NCBI RefSeq assembly: GCF_006539165.1 | Contig: NZ_BJMM01000003.1 | Span: forward strand, 310,001 to 374,000 | Direction of reading: 5' to 3' | Length of the DNA stretch: 64,000 nucleotides | DNA from: Streptomyces cacaoi | GTDB taxonomy: Bacteria; Actinomycetota; Actinomycetes; Streptomycetales; Streptomycetaceae | Shown: positions 26,754-34,969 of the stretch, piece by piece | Numbering within the stretch: the stretch's first letter is position 1 | Layout of the letters: the number at the start of each line of letters is the position of its first letter | Program-made: the position numbers and the translations under genes | Notes under the pieces: model-generated | The model's input: the letters and a program-made list of their open reading frames with translations, nothing else | Databases searched by the model: none | What the model was told of the DNA's origin: nothing

Positions 26754-27043
26754 GCTCCGGTCTCCGGTTCGTCGTGCCCCAGCCAGCGGGCGACGACGCG
26801 CTCCAGTGGCCGGATGTCGAGGTCGTGGAACTTGTAGCGGCCCTCCCGCCGGGTGCGGACCAGGCCGGCGGACTCCAGCACGGCGAGGTGCTGGCTGACC
26901 GCCTGACGCGTCAGCCCCAGCCCGTGCCGGGTGGTGAGCCGCGTACAGATCTCGAACAGCGACTGTCCGTCCCGCTCCGCGAGCTCGTCGAGGATCCGCC
27001 TGCGGGTCGGGTCGGCCAGCGCCTTGAAGACATCGTCCGTCAC
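26750..27043 (-). CDS. ArsR-family transcriptional regulator
   Basis: A 97-residue winged-helix repressor (VFKALADPTRRRILDELAE, LTRQAVSQHLAVLESAGLV, REGRYKFHDLD). It has a single cysteine (ICTRL) and lacks the CxC metal site, so it is a non-metal member. GTG 27043 is chosen because the predicted -10 box ends 7 bases upstream, giving a leaderless mRNA. The perfect 11-4-11 palindrome overlapping the promoter is its likely autorepression site. Operon with the VOC gene. Confidence 0.93.
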   Translation of the reverse strand: MTDDVFKALADPTRRRILDELAERDGQSLFEICTRLTTRHGLGLTRQAVSQHLAVLESAGLVRTRREGRYKFHDLDIRPLERVVARWLGHDEPETGA

Positions 27044-27049
27044 GTGCCC

Positions 27050-27079
27050 ACGATAGGCAAGTCGGCACTTGCCTATCAA
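27050..27079 (-). promoter_or_regulatory. ArsR promoter with overlapping perfect operator
   Basis: On the minus strand, -35 TTGATA (27079-27074) and -10 TATCGT (27055-27050) are 18 bases apart. Between and across them lies the perfect palindrome GATAGGCAAGT-CGGC-ACTTGCCTATC (27052-27077). A bound repressor would cover the promoter. Confidence 0.75.
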
Positions 27080-27126
27080 TCCGTGGGGGCGGTGGGCGGT
27101 CCGGGTGTGCGGGGGTGCGCGGGCCC

Positions 27127-27154
27127 TTGACGTGCCGGGGGAGCGGACTACCTT
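27127..27154 (+). promoter_or_regulatory. Candidate vegetative promoter of the GH127-like gene
   Basis: TTGACG (27127-27132), 16-base spacer, TACCTT (27149-27154), about 118 bases before the start codon. A plausible housekeeping-sigma promoter, unconfirmed. Confidence 0.45.
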
Positions 27155-27278
27155 GCGCGGCGAACGGGATACCGGATGGCGTGCGAGATATCGAACGGTG
27201 AGCTGTGCCTGCCGGATCCCGTCCACGTCGGTGAGGAGGACGCCGGCGTGCCGACCTTCCCGTACCGGAGGCAGCGCC

Positions 27279-29219
27279 ATGGACGCCAAGGAACCCTCAC
27301 ACCCCCTGCACCGGCGGACCGTCGTGGCGGCGGCCGCCGGGCTGCCGGCCGCCGCACTCGCCACCGGCCAGGCCGCGGCGGCCCGCAACCCCGCCCCGGG
27401 CTCCGGCTCCGGTGAGGCACCGGAAGGAGAGGGCCGGGCCGGTGTGCCCCCGGCCGCCGCTCCCTTCCCGCTGACCGACGTGGAGCTGCGCCCCGGCCCC
27501 TTCCGCGACAACCAGGAGCGCAACACGGCCTACCTGCGCGCCGTCGACATCGACCGGCTGCTGCACACCTTCCGCCGCAACGTCGGCCTGCCCAGCGACG
27601 CCCGGCCGTGCGGCGGCTGGGAGGCGCCCGACGTCGAGCTGCGCGGGCACAGCCTCGGGCATCTGCTGTCCGGCCTCGCACTCACCCACGCGGCCACCGG
27701 CGAGGGGGAACTGCGAGAGAAGGGCGCGCGGATCGTCCGCGCGCTGGCCGAGTGCCAGGCGCACGCACCCGAGGCCGGCTACCGCGAGGGCTATCTGTCC
27801 GCCTTCCCGGAGAGCTTCTTCGACCGGCTGGAGAACGGGGAGAAGGTGTGGGCGCCCTACTACACCCTGCACAAGATCATGGCCGGGCTGCTCGACCAGT
27901 ACCGGCTGGCGGGCGACGCGGAGGCGCTCCGGGTACTGGAGGCCCTGGCCGACTGGGTCGACCGGCGTACCGCACGGCTCGGGCACGCGCACATGCAGCG
28001 CGTCCTGGAGACCGAATTCGGCGGCATGAACGAGGTGTTGACCGACCTCGCGGCGGTCACCGGGAAGCGCCGCCGGCTGGACGTCGCCGAGCGCTTCACC
28101 CACGAGGCCGTCCTGCGTCCCCTGGAGCGCGGTGCGGACCGGCTCGACGGGCTGCACGCCAACACCCAGATACCCAAGGTGATCGGGGCGCAGCGGCTCC
28201 ACGAGGAGGGCCGGGGCGCCGCCTACGGGCGTATCGCGGAGAACTTCTGGCACATCGTCACCGCGCACCACACCTATGTCATCGGCGGCAACAGCAACGA
28301 GGAGCTGTTCCACGCGCCCGACGCGATCGCGTCCCAACTCGGGCCCACCACCTGCGAGAACTGCAACAGCTACAACATGCTCAAGCTCACCAGGCTGCTG
28401 CACTTCCGCTCCCCGCGGCGCACGCACCTGCTCGACCACTACGAGCGCACCCTGTTCAACCAGATGCTCGGCGAACAGGACCCCGACTCGGCCCACGGGT
28501 TCAACCTCTACTACACCGGCCTCCAGCCGGGCGCCTACAAGGCACAGCCCGACTTCATGGGGGACGACCCCGAGGCGTACTCCACGGACTACGACAACTT
28601 CTCCTGCGACCACGGCACCGGCATGGAGACCCACGCCAAGTTCGCCGACACCGTCTTCTCCCGGGCGGCCGACGACAGCGCCCTGCTGGTCGGCCTGTTC
28701 CTGCCAGCGCGGCTCACCTGGCGCGCCCACGGCATCGTCTGGGAACAGCACACCCGCTTCCCCGACGAGCCCGGCACCACCCTGACCGTGCGCTCCGGCA
28801 GCGCCCGGCACGCCCTCCATCTGCGCGTCCCCTGCTGGGCCGAGGGCGCACGGGTGCGGGTGAACGACGAGCCGGAGCAGCCCGTCCCCGCCGGGAGCTG
28901 GTGCACCGTGCCCGCCCGCGAGTGGCGCGCGGGTGACCGGGTGCGGATGCGGCTGCCGATGCGGCTGCGTCTGGAGGCGGCGCCGGACGACCCCCGGGTG
29001 CGTGCCGTCTGCTACGGGCCCGTCGTCCTGGCCGGACAGTACGGACCGCGCACCGGCGAGGAGGAGATGCCCATGCCGGTGCTCGACCCCGCGTCGGTGC
29101 ACGCGCAAGACGGGGACCGGCTGCGCTTCACCGCACGCGCCGACGGCCGGACCGTCACCCTGCTCCCGGTGGCCCGCACCCACCACGAGCGGTACGTGGT
29201 CTACTGGCGGATCCCCTGA
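27279..29219 (+). CDS. Tat-exported glycoside hydrolase, GH127/DUF1680-like
   Basis: A 646-residue protein with a twin-arginine signal (HPLHRRTVVAAAAGLPAAALA, residues about 9-35). The alpha/alpha-barrel characteristic of DUF1680 beta-L-arabinofuranosidases follows (ELRGHSLGHLLSGLAL, ETEFGGMNEVLTDLAA, TTCENCNSYNMLKLTRLL), then C-terminal beta domains. In the best-known enzymes, zinc is held by Glu and three Cys, including a CC pair. Here the corresponding site reads FSCDHGTGMETHAKF with one Cys, so the metal site may differ. ATG 27279 has GGAGG 7 bases upstream. It probably trims plant or mycolic-type arabinan outside the cell. Confidence 0.85.
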   Translation: MDAKEPSHPLHRRTVVAAAAGLPAAALATGQAAAARNPAPGSGSGEAPEGEGRAGVPPAAAPFPLTDVELRPGPFRDNQERNTAYLRAVDIDRLLHTFRRNVGLPSDARPCGGWEAPDVELRGHSLGHLLSGLALTHAATGEGELREKGARIVRALAECQAHAPEAGYREGYLSAFPESFFDRLENGEKVWAPYYTLHKIMAGLLDQYRLAGDAEALRVLEALADWVDRRTARLGHAHMQRVLETEFGGMNEVLTDLAAVTGKRRRLDVAERFTHEAVLRPLERGADRLDGLHANTQIPKVIGAQRLHEEGRGAAYGRIAENFWHIVTAHHTYVIGGNSNEELFHAPDAIASQLGPTTCENCNSYNMLKLTRLLHFRSPRRTHLLDHYERTLFNQMLGEQDPDSAHGFNLYYTGLQPGAYKAQPDFMGDDPEAYSTDYDNFSCDHGTGMETHAKFADTVFSRAADDSALLVGLFLPARLTWRAHGIVWEQHTRFPDEPGTTLTVRSGSARHALHLRVPCWAEGARVRVNDEPEQPVPAGSWCTVPAREWRAGDRVRMRLPMRLRLEAAPDDPRVRAVCYGPVVLAGQYGPRTGEEEMPMPVLDPASVHAQDGDRLRFTARADGRTVTLLPVARTHHERYVVYWRIP

Positions 29220-29440
29220 TCCCACCCGGCCCCCGGCGGCGGTGCGCGCCGCGCGGTATGCACGCGGCACGTGCCGTCCGTGGCCGAAGTCGGCGAGCGG
29301 CTGCGCCGGGGGAGTCCGGTCGGTGACAATGCTGCTCCGTGACGGCGGGCCCGGCGGCGCGCCGCCCGGCCACGCACGGACGGACAGGAGCGGTACGCCG
29401 TGTGCCGCACCGGGGGAACGCGAGAGGCTTCACGGGGCAT
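29220..29440. other. 221-base leader/promoter region of the GAP1-TerY arm
   Basis: No credible gene. It must contain the promoter for the rightward operon 29441-34950, but I could not find a convincing -35/-10 pair (a GACAAT hexamer near 29324 is the best -10). Confidence 0.4.
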
Positions 29441-31819
29441 ATGGGCGTGCAGACCCGGCAGTTGAGTTACCGCGTCGGCGAAGGGGCCGCGACGGATGAG
29501 GTCTTCGCCGACCCCGGAGCGGGGGCGCCGGACGTACCGGACGAACTCCGCGACGAGATCGAGCTGTTGATCGGCGTCAGCGCGGCGCCCGGCGCCCTGA
29601 GCTTCAGCCGGCTGCCCGACGGCGGCCGGCTGCTGTGCCGCGCTGGGGACGGACGCGTGCAGGCGCTGCATCTGCCCGCCGGCGCCCCGGAGCCGGCGGA
29701 CGGGCCGCTGCCCGTCGACGCCTGGCACACACCGGCGCGCGGCAGAAGGGACACCGCGCGGCGCGCCGGTACGGCGAGCGCGGACCTCGCCCGCGGGAAC
29801 GCCGCGCGCCTCGTCCCGTTCCTCACCGACGTGCGGCGGCTGTTCGGCTCCCCCGCGGGGCGCCCGCTCGTGCTCGCTGAGGCGGACCCCCGCACGGTCG
29901 AGCACTGGATCGCCCTCGCCTGCGCCTCACTGCCCGGCCCGTACGCGCGTGCCCTCACCTTCGTCACCCGCACCACGCGGCCCCACGACGCGCCCCAGCA
30001 GATCCTCGGCATCGGCCCGGAGGCCGACTTCGACCGCGAGGACCCCGAGACCCTCGCCCACCTCTACCGCGTGCACGACGGGCTCGGCGGCCCCGGCAGC
30101 CCGCCGGGCGACGGCCGGGACGACTGGTGGGCGCGGCTGACCGCCCGGCTGTGGCTGGCCGGCGTCCCGCCGGAGCCGGCGGCGGACGGCGCCGGACCGT
30201 TCGCCCTCGCACCCCTGTGGCGGCAGGTGCTGGAACTGGACGAGCCGTTCACCGCCGAAGGGGACGTCCTGCCGCCGCAGGTACTCCGGGACGCCGGGCT
30301 GTGGCAGGCCGCCTCGGCGGCCGGCGTGCTGGCCGCGCTCGTCGAGCGGCTGACCGGGGCGGCCGGGCCGGCACCTGGCGGCGGCAGCCCCGGCATCCGC
30401 CAACTGGCCACGGTGTGCCGCGAGTTGCACGACAGCGGCGCCGGCGAGGCGATCGTGGAACCGCTCGCCCTCGCGCTGGCCCGACGCCGGTACGCGCGCG
30501 CCTACGCGGACGGTGTGCTCCCCCGCGAGGAGGACCTCGGCGGCATCCCCCTGTCGGACGCCGCACGCCGCCGGCTGCGCGCCGAACTGCGCGACACCTG
30601 GGGCCCGCGGGTCGAGAAGGACCTCGCGCAGCGTCTGAGCGGACCGGTCCCGGCCTGGGCGGGGCCGCTGGAACTGGCGCTCTTCCTCGGCATGGACGTC
30701 GTCGACCGGGGCGCGGACGCCGTCGCGGCGGCGCTGCCCGACCCCGGCCAGGGCGCACAGGCCGTCGCGCTGCTCGACCGGCTGGCCGACCCCGCGCTGG
30801 ACCGGCGGGTGCTCGACCGGCTCGGCGCGCCCGCGTCCGGCCCCGGGCCCGAGCGCCGGCGCCGGGTGGAGGATCTGCTCGCGCTCGCCGCCGCCCGGCC
30901 GCAGGGCACCTGGCTGGAGCGCCGCCTGGAGTACGCGCCGCTCGCCGTGCGGTTCGCCGTGGCCACCGTCCAGCTGCGCTCCCGGCACCCGGCCCCCGGC
31001 GACGGCCCGGCCGGCGGTGAGCTGTTCGCGGCGCTCGCCGCCCGGGAGGCCGTGCCCGGCGGCCGGGGTGACGCGCGCACCGTACGGGAGCTGTGGGCCT
31101 TCGTCTGGCCGGACGGCGGTCCCGACAGGACGGAGGTGCCCACGCTGCTGGGCGCCTGCGACTCGCTGCTGCTGCTCCAGGCCGGCGGCGGTGAAGCGCT
31201 CGGCGCCTGGCTGACCGACCCCGACCGGTTCGACCCGCTGCTCCTCGACACCGCCACCCGGCTGCGTACGGCACTCGGACTGGACCCGCGGGTACGCGCC
31301 ACGGCCGAACTCCTCGTGGCCGTACCGGCGTTGGCGGAAGGACGGATCTCCCTGCGCGAGGCCGTGCACACCGTCCCACGGCTGCGCCGCCAGGCGGCAC
31401 CCCTCACACCGGCGGTGGACGAGCACACCGCGCGGAACCTCGCCGTGTGGCTGGCGCGCACCGACCTCGCCCGGGAGCCGCAGGCCATGCGCTACCTCGT
31501 GTGCCAGGCGGAGGAGGCGGTGGTGACCGAGTACGGCAGATGTGTCCGGCGGCACTACGACTCGGCCGACCAGCTGATCACGCTCGCCGGCAACCATGTG
31601 CGGACCGCCTCCCTCTTCCACCTGTGGTTCCACGCCGACGAGCAGCGCACGGCCCACTGGGAGCGGATGGCGAAGAACCTGTGCGAGGAGGTGCTCGGCC
31701 GCGCGGCACGGCACATGGACGACGCCCGGCTCGCCGCCGTGGCCGCGCGGCTGCGCCACGACCACGGGCACACCTGGGAAGAGGCATGGAACAAGTGGCT
31801 CGCCCGGATACGCAGATGA
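29441..31819 (+). CDS. GAP1-like protein (GTPase-associated protein 1 family)
   Basis: A 792-residue cytosolic protein. The N-terminal domain (about 1-140; TRQLSYRVGEGA, ALSFSRLPDGGRLLCRA) and middle domain (LVLAEADPRTVEHWIALACASLP, LTFVTRTTRPHDAPQQILGI) resemble the GAP1-N2 and GAP1-M domains defined in bacterial NTP-dependent conflict systems; this is from memory of those families. The remainder is helical, ending VLGRAARHMDDARLAAVAA. No catalytic motif is evident. It is the first gene of the rightward operon with TerY, PP2C and kinase. No GTPase gene, its usual partner, is present here. Confidence 0.65.
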   Translation: MGVQTRQLSYRVGEGAATDEVFADPGAGAPDVPDELRDEIELLIGVSAAPGALSFSRLPDGGRLLCRAGDGRVQALHLPAGAPEPADGPLPVDAWHTPARGRRDTARRAGTASADLARGNAARLVPFLTDVRRLFGSPAGRPLVLAEADPRTVEHWIALACASLPGPYARALTFVTRTTRPHDAPQQILGIGPEADFDREDPETLAHLYRVHDGLGGPGSPPGDGRDDWWARLTARLWLAGVPPEPAADGAGPFALAPLWRQVLELDEPFTAEGDVLPPQVLRDAGLWQAASAAGVLAALVERLTGAAGPAPGGGSPGIRQLATVCRELHDSGAGEAIVEPLALALARRRYARAYADGVLPREEDLGGIPLSDAARRRLRAELRDTWGPRVEKDLAQRLSGPVPAWAGPLELALFLGMDVVDRGADAVAAALPDPGQGAQAVALLDRLADPALDRRVLDRLGAPASGPGPERRRRVEDLLALAAARPQGTWLERRLEYAPLAVRFAVATVQLRSRHPAPGDGPAGGELFAALAAREAVPGGRGDARTVRELWAFVWPDGGPDRTEVPTLLGACDSLLLLQAGGGEALGAWLTDPDRFDPLLLDTATRLRTALGLDPRVRATAELLVAVPALAEGRISLREAVHTVPRLRRQAAPLTPAVDEHTARNLAVWLARTDLAREPQAMRYLVCQAEEAVVTEYGRCVRRHYDSADQLITLAGNHVRTASLFHLWFHADEQRTAHWERMAKNLCEEVLGRAARHMDDARLAAVAARLRHDHGHTWEEAWNKWLARIRR

Positions 31820-31942
31820 AGCGCGGCCGACGAACAGCCGGTCGCCGACATGCTCAACTAAGCTTGCTGTGCGTCGAGTTCGGACCACGGCACCCACTCA
31901 TCCCATGGACCTGACCCGTACCGCAATCGGGGGAAGATCAGC

Positions 31943-32674
31943 GTGACCGACCACAGCAACGACGCGCAGGAGACCCGGACGTCACACACCCCCGGGATTC
32001 CCGGGGGGCCGATGGCCAAGCGTGAGGTGCACTTCATCTGGCTGCTGGACTGTTCCGGCTCCATGAGCGTCAACGGAAAGATCGGCGAGCTCAACTTCGC
32101 CATCAGGGAAGCCATTCCCGAGATGCAGCAGGCCGCCAAGGACAATGCCGCCGCCTCGCTGCTCGTCCGCGCCATCTCCTTCGGGAGCGGGGCGACCTGG
32201 CACATCGACGAGCCCACGCCGGTGGAGGACTTCACCTGGCGGGACCTCACCACCTACGGCGGCACGGACATGGGCGCGGCCTTCCGGCTGGCGGCCGGCG
32301 CGCTGGAGACCCCGCCCATGCCGCAGCGCGCCATGCGCCCGGCGATCGCGCTCGTCTCGGACGGGCAGCCGATGGACGACTGGCGGGCCGGGCTGCGGGC
32401 GCTCAACTCCACCCCGTGGGGCAAGCGCGCCGTACGCGTCGCCGTGGCGATCGGCGCGGACGCCGACAAGGCCATGCTCCAGGAGTTCCTGGGCAACCCC
32501 GAGCTGCCGATCCTGGAGGCCAACAGCCCGCGTCAGCTGGCGGGCGCCATCCGGTGGGCCTCCACCGTCGCCGTGAAGGCCGCCTCGTCGCCCAAGCAGG
32601 GCACCGAACAGCCCGCCATGCCGCCCATGATGACCAAGACGCGGGTCGAGAGCGACGACGGCGTCGTCTGGTGA
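31943..32674 (+). CDS. TerY-type von Willebrand factor A (vWA) protein
   Basis: A 243-residue vWA protein. The MIDAS metal site is complete: Asp36, Ser38, Ser40 (LLDCSGSMS), Thr108 (TYGGTDMG) and Asp140 (LVSDGQP). Such TerY proteins act with a PP2C phosphatase and a protein kinase in the TerY-P triad. GTG 31943 follows GGGGGAAG; an ATG 23 codons later (MAKREVHF) is an alternative that matches the usual TerY length. Its stop overlaps the next start (GTGA), so translation is coupled. Confidence 0.9.
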   Translation: MTDHSNDAQETRTSHTPGIPGGPMAKREVHFIWLLDCSGSMSVNGKIGELNFAIREAIPEMQQAAKDNAAASLLVRAISFGSGATWHIDEPTPVEDFTWRDLTTYGGTDMGAAFRLAAGALETPPMPQRAMRPAIALVSDGQPMDDWRAGLRALNSTPWGKRAVRVAVAIGADADKAMLQEFLGNPELPILEANSPRQLAGAIRWASTVAVKAASSPKQGTEQPAMPPMMTKTRVESDDGVVW

Positions 32675-34950
32675 GCGCCGCCGAGGCGGCCCCCGGCCCG
32701 CCCACCGTACCCGCCGGGGAAGCGTCCGGCGACTGGTGCGTGCTGCGCCAGCGGGTCAAGGGCCTGGGCAAGAAGGTCAACCAGGACGCCTGCCATGTCT
32801 CGTCCCCCGGGGGCGGGCAGGCCGTCGTGCTCGCCGTCGCGGACGGCCACGGCTCGGCGGCACACTTCCGCAGCGAACAGGGCGCACGCTGGGCCGTCGA
32901 GGAATTCGCACGGTGCGCGGGCGAGTTCGCGCACCGCGCGATCGCGCTGGACGGCGCGGGCACCGGCTACCGCGAGCTGCGCGACGCCGCCCGGGCCCTG
33001 CCCCGGCAGCTGGTCGGCCGCTGGCGCCGCCGCGCCCTCCTGGCCGACTGCAACGCCCCGGCGGACGGCCGGCTCCCGCCGCGCCCCGAACAGAGCGGGC
33101 ACACACCCGCCGCCCGGTTCACGCCCTACGGCAGCACCCTCGTCGGCGCCGTCGTCACCGCGAACCTGCTGGTGTGCTGGCAGCTCGGCGACGGCGACGT
33201 GGTCCTCGTCGACGAGCGCGGAACCGTCCGCACCCCGCTGTCCACCGGACCCGACCTCGGCGACGAGACGGACTCCCTGTGCCAGCCGGAGGCAGGACGG
33301 CTGGTGCGGCTGCACTGGCAGGCGTTCCCCGGCGCCGCCGAACCCCCGGCCGTGCTGCTGTCCACGGACGGGCTCGCCAAGAGCTTCGCCGACGACGCCG
33401 GGTTCCAGGACTTCGCCAAGGGAGTCGTCGAACGGGCCGCCGAGCACGGGGCCCGCACCGTCCAGGAACAGCTCCCGGAGTGGCTGGGCCGCGCGGCCGG
33501 CTACTCCGGCGACGACACGACACTGGTGGCGGCCCTCCGCCCACCGCGCCGGCGCGCGCATTCCCGGGCAGCAGGCGGTGCCCGGCCGGAACACGAGAGG
33601 AACACGATGGTGAACGGCATGCTGGAGGCCGGGCAGATCCTGATGGCCGAGTCGGGGGAGCAGGTCAAGGTCGCCGAACTCTTCGGCTCGGGCGGGCAGG
33701 GCGAGGTCTACCGGGTGGAGACGCCCGACGGCGACCGCGCGCTGAAGTGGTACTACCCGCAGCTCGCCGACGACCGGCAGCGGCAGATCCTGGAAGGACT
33801 GATCGGACGCGGCTGGCACGACGACAGATTCCTGTGGCCGCGTGCCGTGGTGCTCGACCCGCGGACGCCGCACGAGGGCTTCGGCTACCTCATGGAGGTC
33901 CGCCCCGACCGCTTCCGCGACCTGCCGGCGCTGTTCCGGCGCGACGCCTCCGTCCGCGCCACCACCCAGCGCAGCCTGGTGACGGCCGCGCTGCACACCG
34001 TGGAGGCGTACCGCACCCTGCACTCCAAGGGCATCGCCTACCGCGACATCAACTGGGGCAACATCTTCTTCGACCCCGCCACGGGCGACGTGCTGGTCTG
34101 CGACAACGACAACGCGGTGGTGGAGGGGGAGACGGCCGCCGTCGCCGGGACGATGGACTTCATGGCGCCCGAGCTGGTACGCGGCGACAAGGGCGCACAG
34201 CCCGGCATCCAGAGCGATCTGCACTCCCTCGCGGTGCTGCTGTTCCTGCTGCTCGTCAACCACCATCCGCTGGAGGGCGCACGGGCGTTGCGCATCCGCT
34301 GCATGGACGAGGCCGCCAAACGGCAGCTGTACGGCAGCGAACCGGTGTTCCTCTTCGATCCGTCCCGCTCCGACAACCGGCCCGACCCCGACGAGCAGCC
34401 CGGGGTCCTCGACGCCTGGGAGCTCCTGCCGGAGGTCCTGCGCACGCTGTTCGTCAAGACGTTCACCCAGGGGCTGGCCGACCCGGGAGCCCGTGTCCGC
34501 GAGACGCAGTGGCGGGACGCGCTGAGCACCGTCCTCGACTCCATCGCCCCGTGCGCGACCTGCGGCCAGCAGAACATGACCCAGCCCGGCGGCCGGCCGC
34601 CCCGCTGCTGGGACTGCGGGGACACCCTGCGGCTGCCGCCGACGCTGGCGCTCACCACGGGCCGGCTGCGCGTCGCACGCTCCGTCCTGCTCGGCCCGCG
34701 GGCCAAGGTGTACGCGCACCACCTGGCCGACGACCCGCCCCGGCACGACTTCACCGACGTCGTCGGCGAGGTGACCGAACACCCCAAGCAGCCCGGCCGC
34801 TACGGGCTGACCAACCGCTCCGGCACCGTGTGGACCGTGCGGCTGGACGACGGCACGGTGCAGGACGTGGCGCCCGGCCGCACGGCGGCGCTCCGGCCGG
34901 GGCTGCTGCTGGAGTTCGGCGGGGGCACGGAAGCGCAGGTCCGCGTGTAG
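32671..34950 (+). CDS. PP2C phosphatase fused to Ser/Thr kinase with zinc ribbon and FHA-like tail
   Basis: One uninterrupted 759-residue frame. Residues 20-295 are a PP2C phosphatase (KKVNQDA, VADGHGSA, YGSTLVGA, LGDGDVV, STDGLAKSF, GDDTTLVAAL). An Arg/Ala-rich linker leads to a kinase (GSGGQGEVYR; Lys359; catalytic Asp459 in YRDINWGN; Asp478 in CDNDNA, replacing DFG). A zinc ribbon follows (Cys628, 631, 646, 649), then a beta-rich FHA-like end (GRYGLTNRSGTVW). Usually phosphatase and kinase are separate genes. An internal in-frame ATG at 33607 with GAGAGG upstream would give a free kinase, so both fused and separate products are possible. Confidence 0.88.
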   Translation: MSAAEAAPGPPTVPAGEASGDWCVLRQRVKGLGKKVNQDACHVSSPGGGQAVVLAVADGHGSAAHFRSEQGARWAVEEFARCAGEFAHRAIALDGAGTGYRELRDAARALPRQLVGRWRRRALLADCNAPADGRLPPRPEQSGHTPAARFTPYGSTLVGAVVTANLLVCWQLGDGDVVLVDERGTVRTPLSTGPDLGDETDSLCQPEAGRLVRLHWQAFPGAAEPPAVLLSTDGLAKSFADDAGFQDFAKGVVERAAEHGARTVQEQLPEWLGRAAGYSGDDTTLVAALRPPRRRAHSRAAGGARPEHERNTMVNGMLEAGQILMAESGEQVKVAELFGSGGQGEVYRVETPDGDRALKWYYPQLADDRQRQILEGLIGRGWHDDRFLWPRAVVLDPRTPHEGFGYLMEVRPDRFRDLPALFRRDASVRATTQRSLVTAALHTVEAYRTLHSKGIAYRDINWGNIFFDPATGDVLVCDNDNAVVEGETAAVAGTMDFMAPELVRGDKGAQPGIQSDLHSLAVLLFLLLVNHHPLEGARALRIRCMDEAAKRQLYGSEPVFLFDPSRSDNRPDPDEQPGVLDAWELLPEVLRTLFVKTFTQGLADPGARVRETQWRDALSTVLDSIAPCATCGQQNMTQPGGRPPRCWDCGDTLRLPPTLALTTGRLRVARSVLLGPRAKVYAHHLADDPPRHDFTDVVGEVTEHPKQPGRYGLTNRSGTVWTVRLDDGTVQDVAPGRTAALRPGLLLEFGGGTEAQVRV

Positions 34951-34954
34951 CCGC

Positions 34955-34967
34955 GGGCGGCGCGCCC
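34955..34967. terminator. Small hairpin between the convergent arms
   Basis: GGGCG-GCG-CGCCC in the 19-base gap between the kinase stop and the fibronectin-like gene stop. Weak, but the only structure where the two long operons meet. Confidence 0.3.
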
Positions 34968-34969
34968 CG

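Noticed and set aside
31943..34950. Tellurite-resistance (ter) operon
   Set aside because: Only the TerY-type vWA/phosphatase/kinase triad is here; no TerB, TerC, TerD or TerZ genes.
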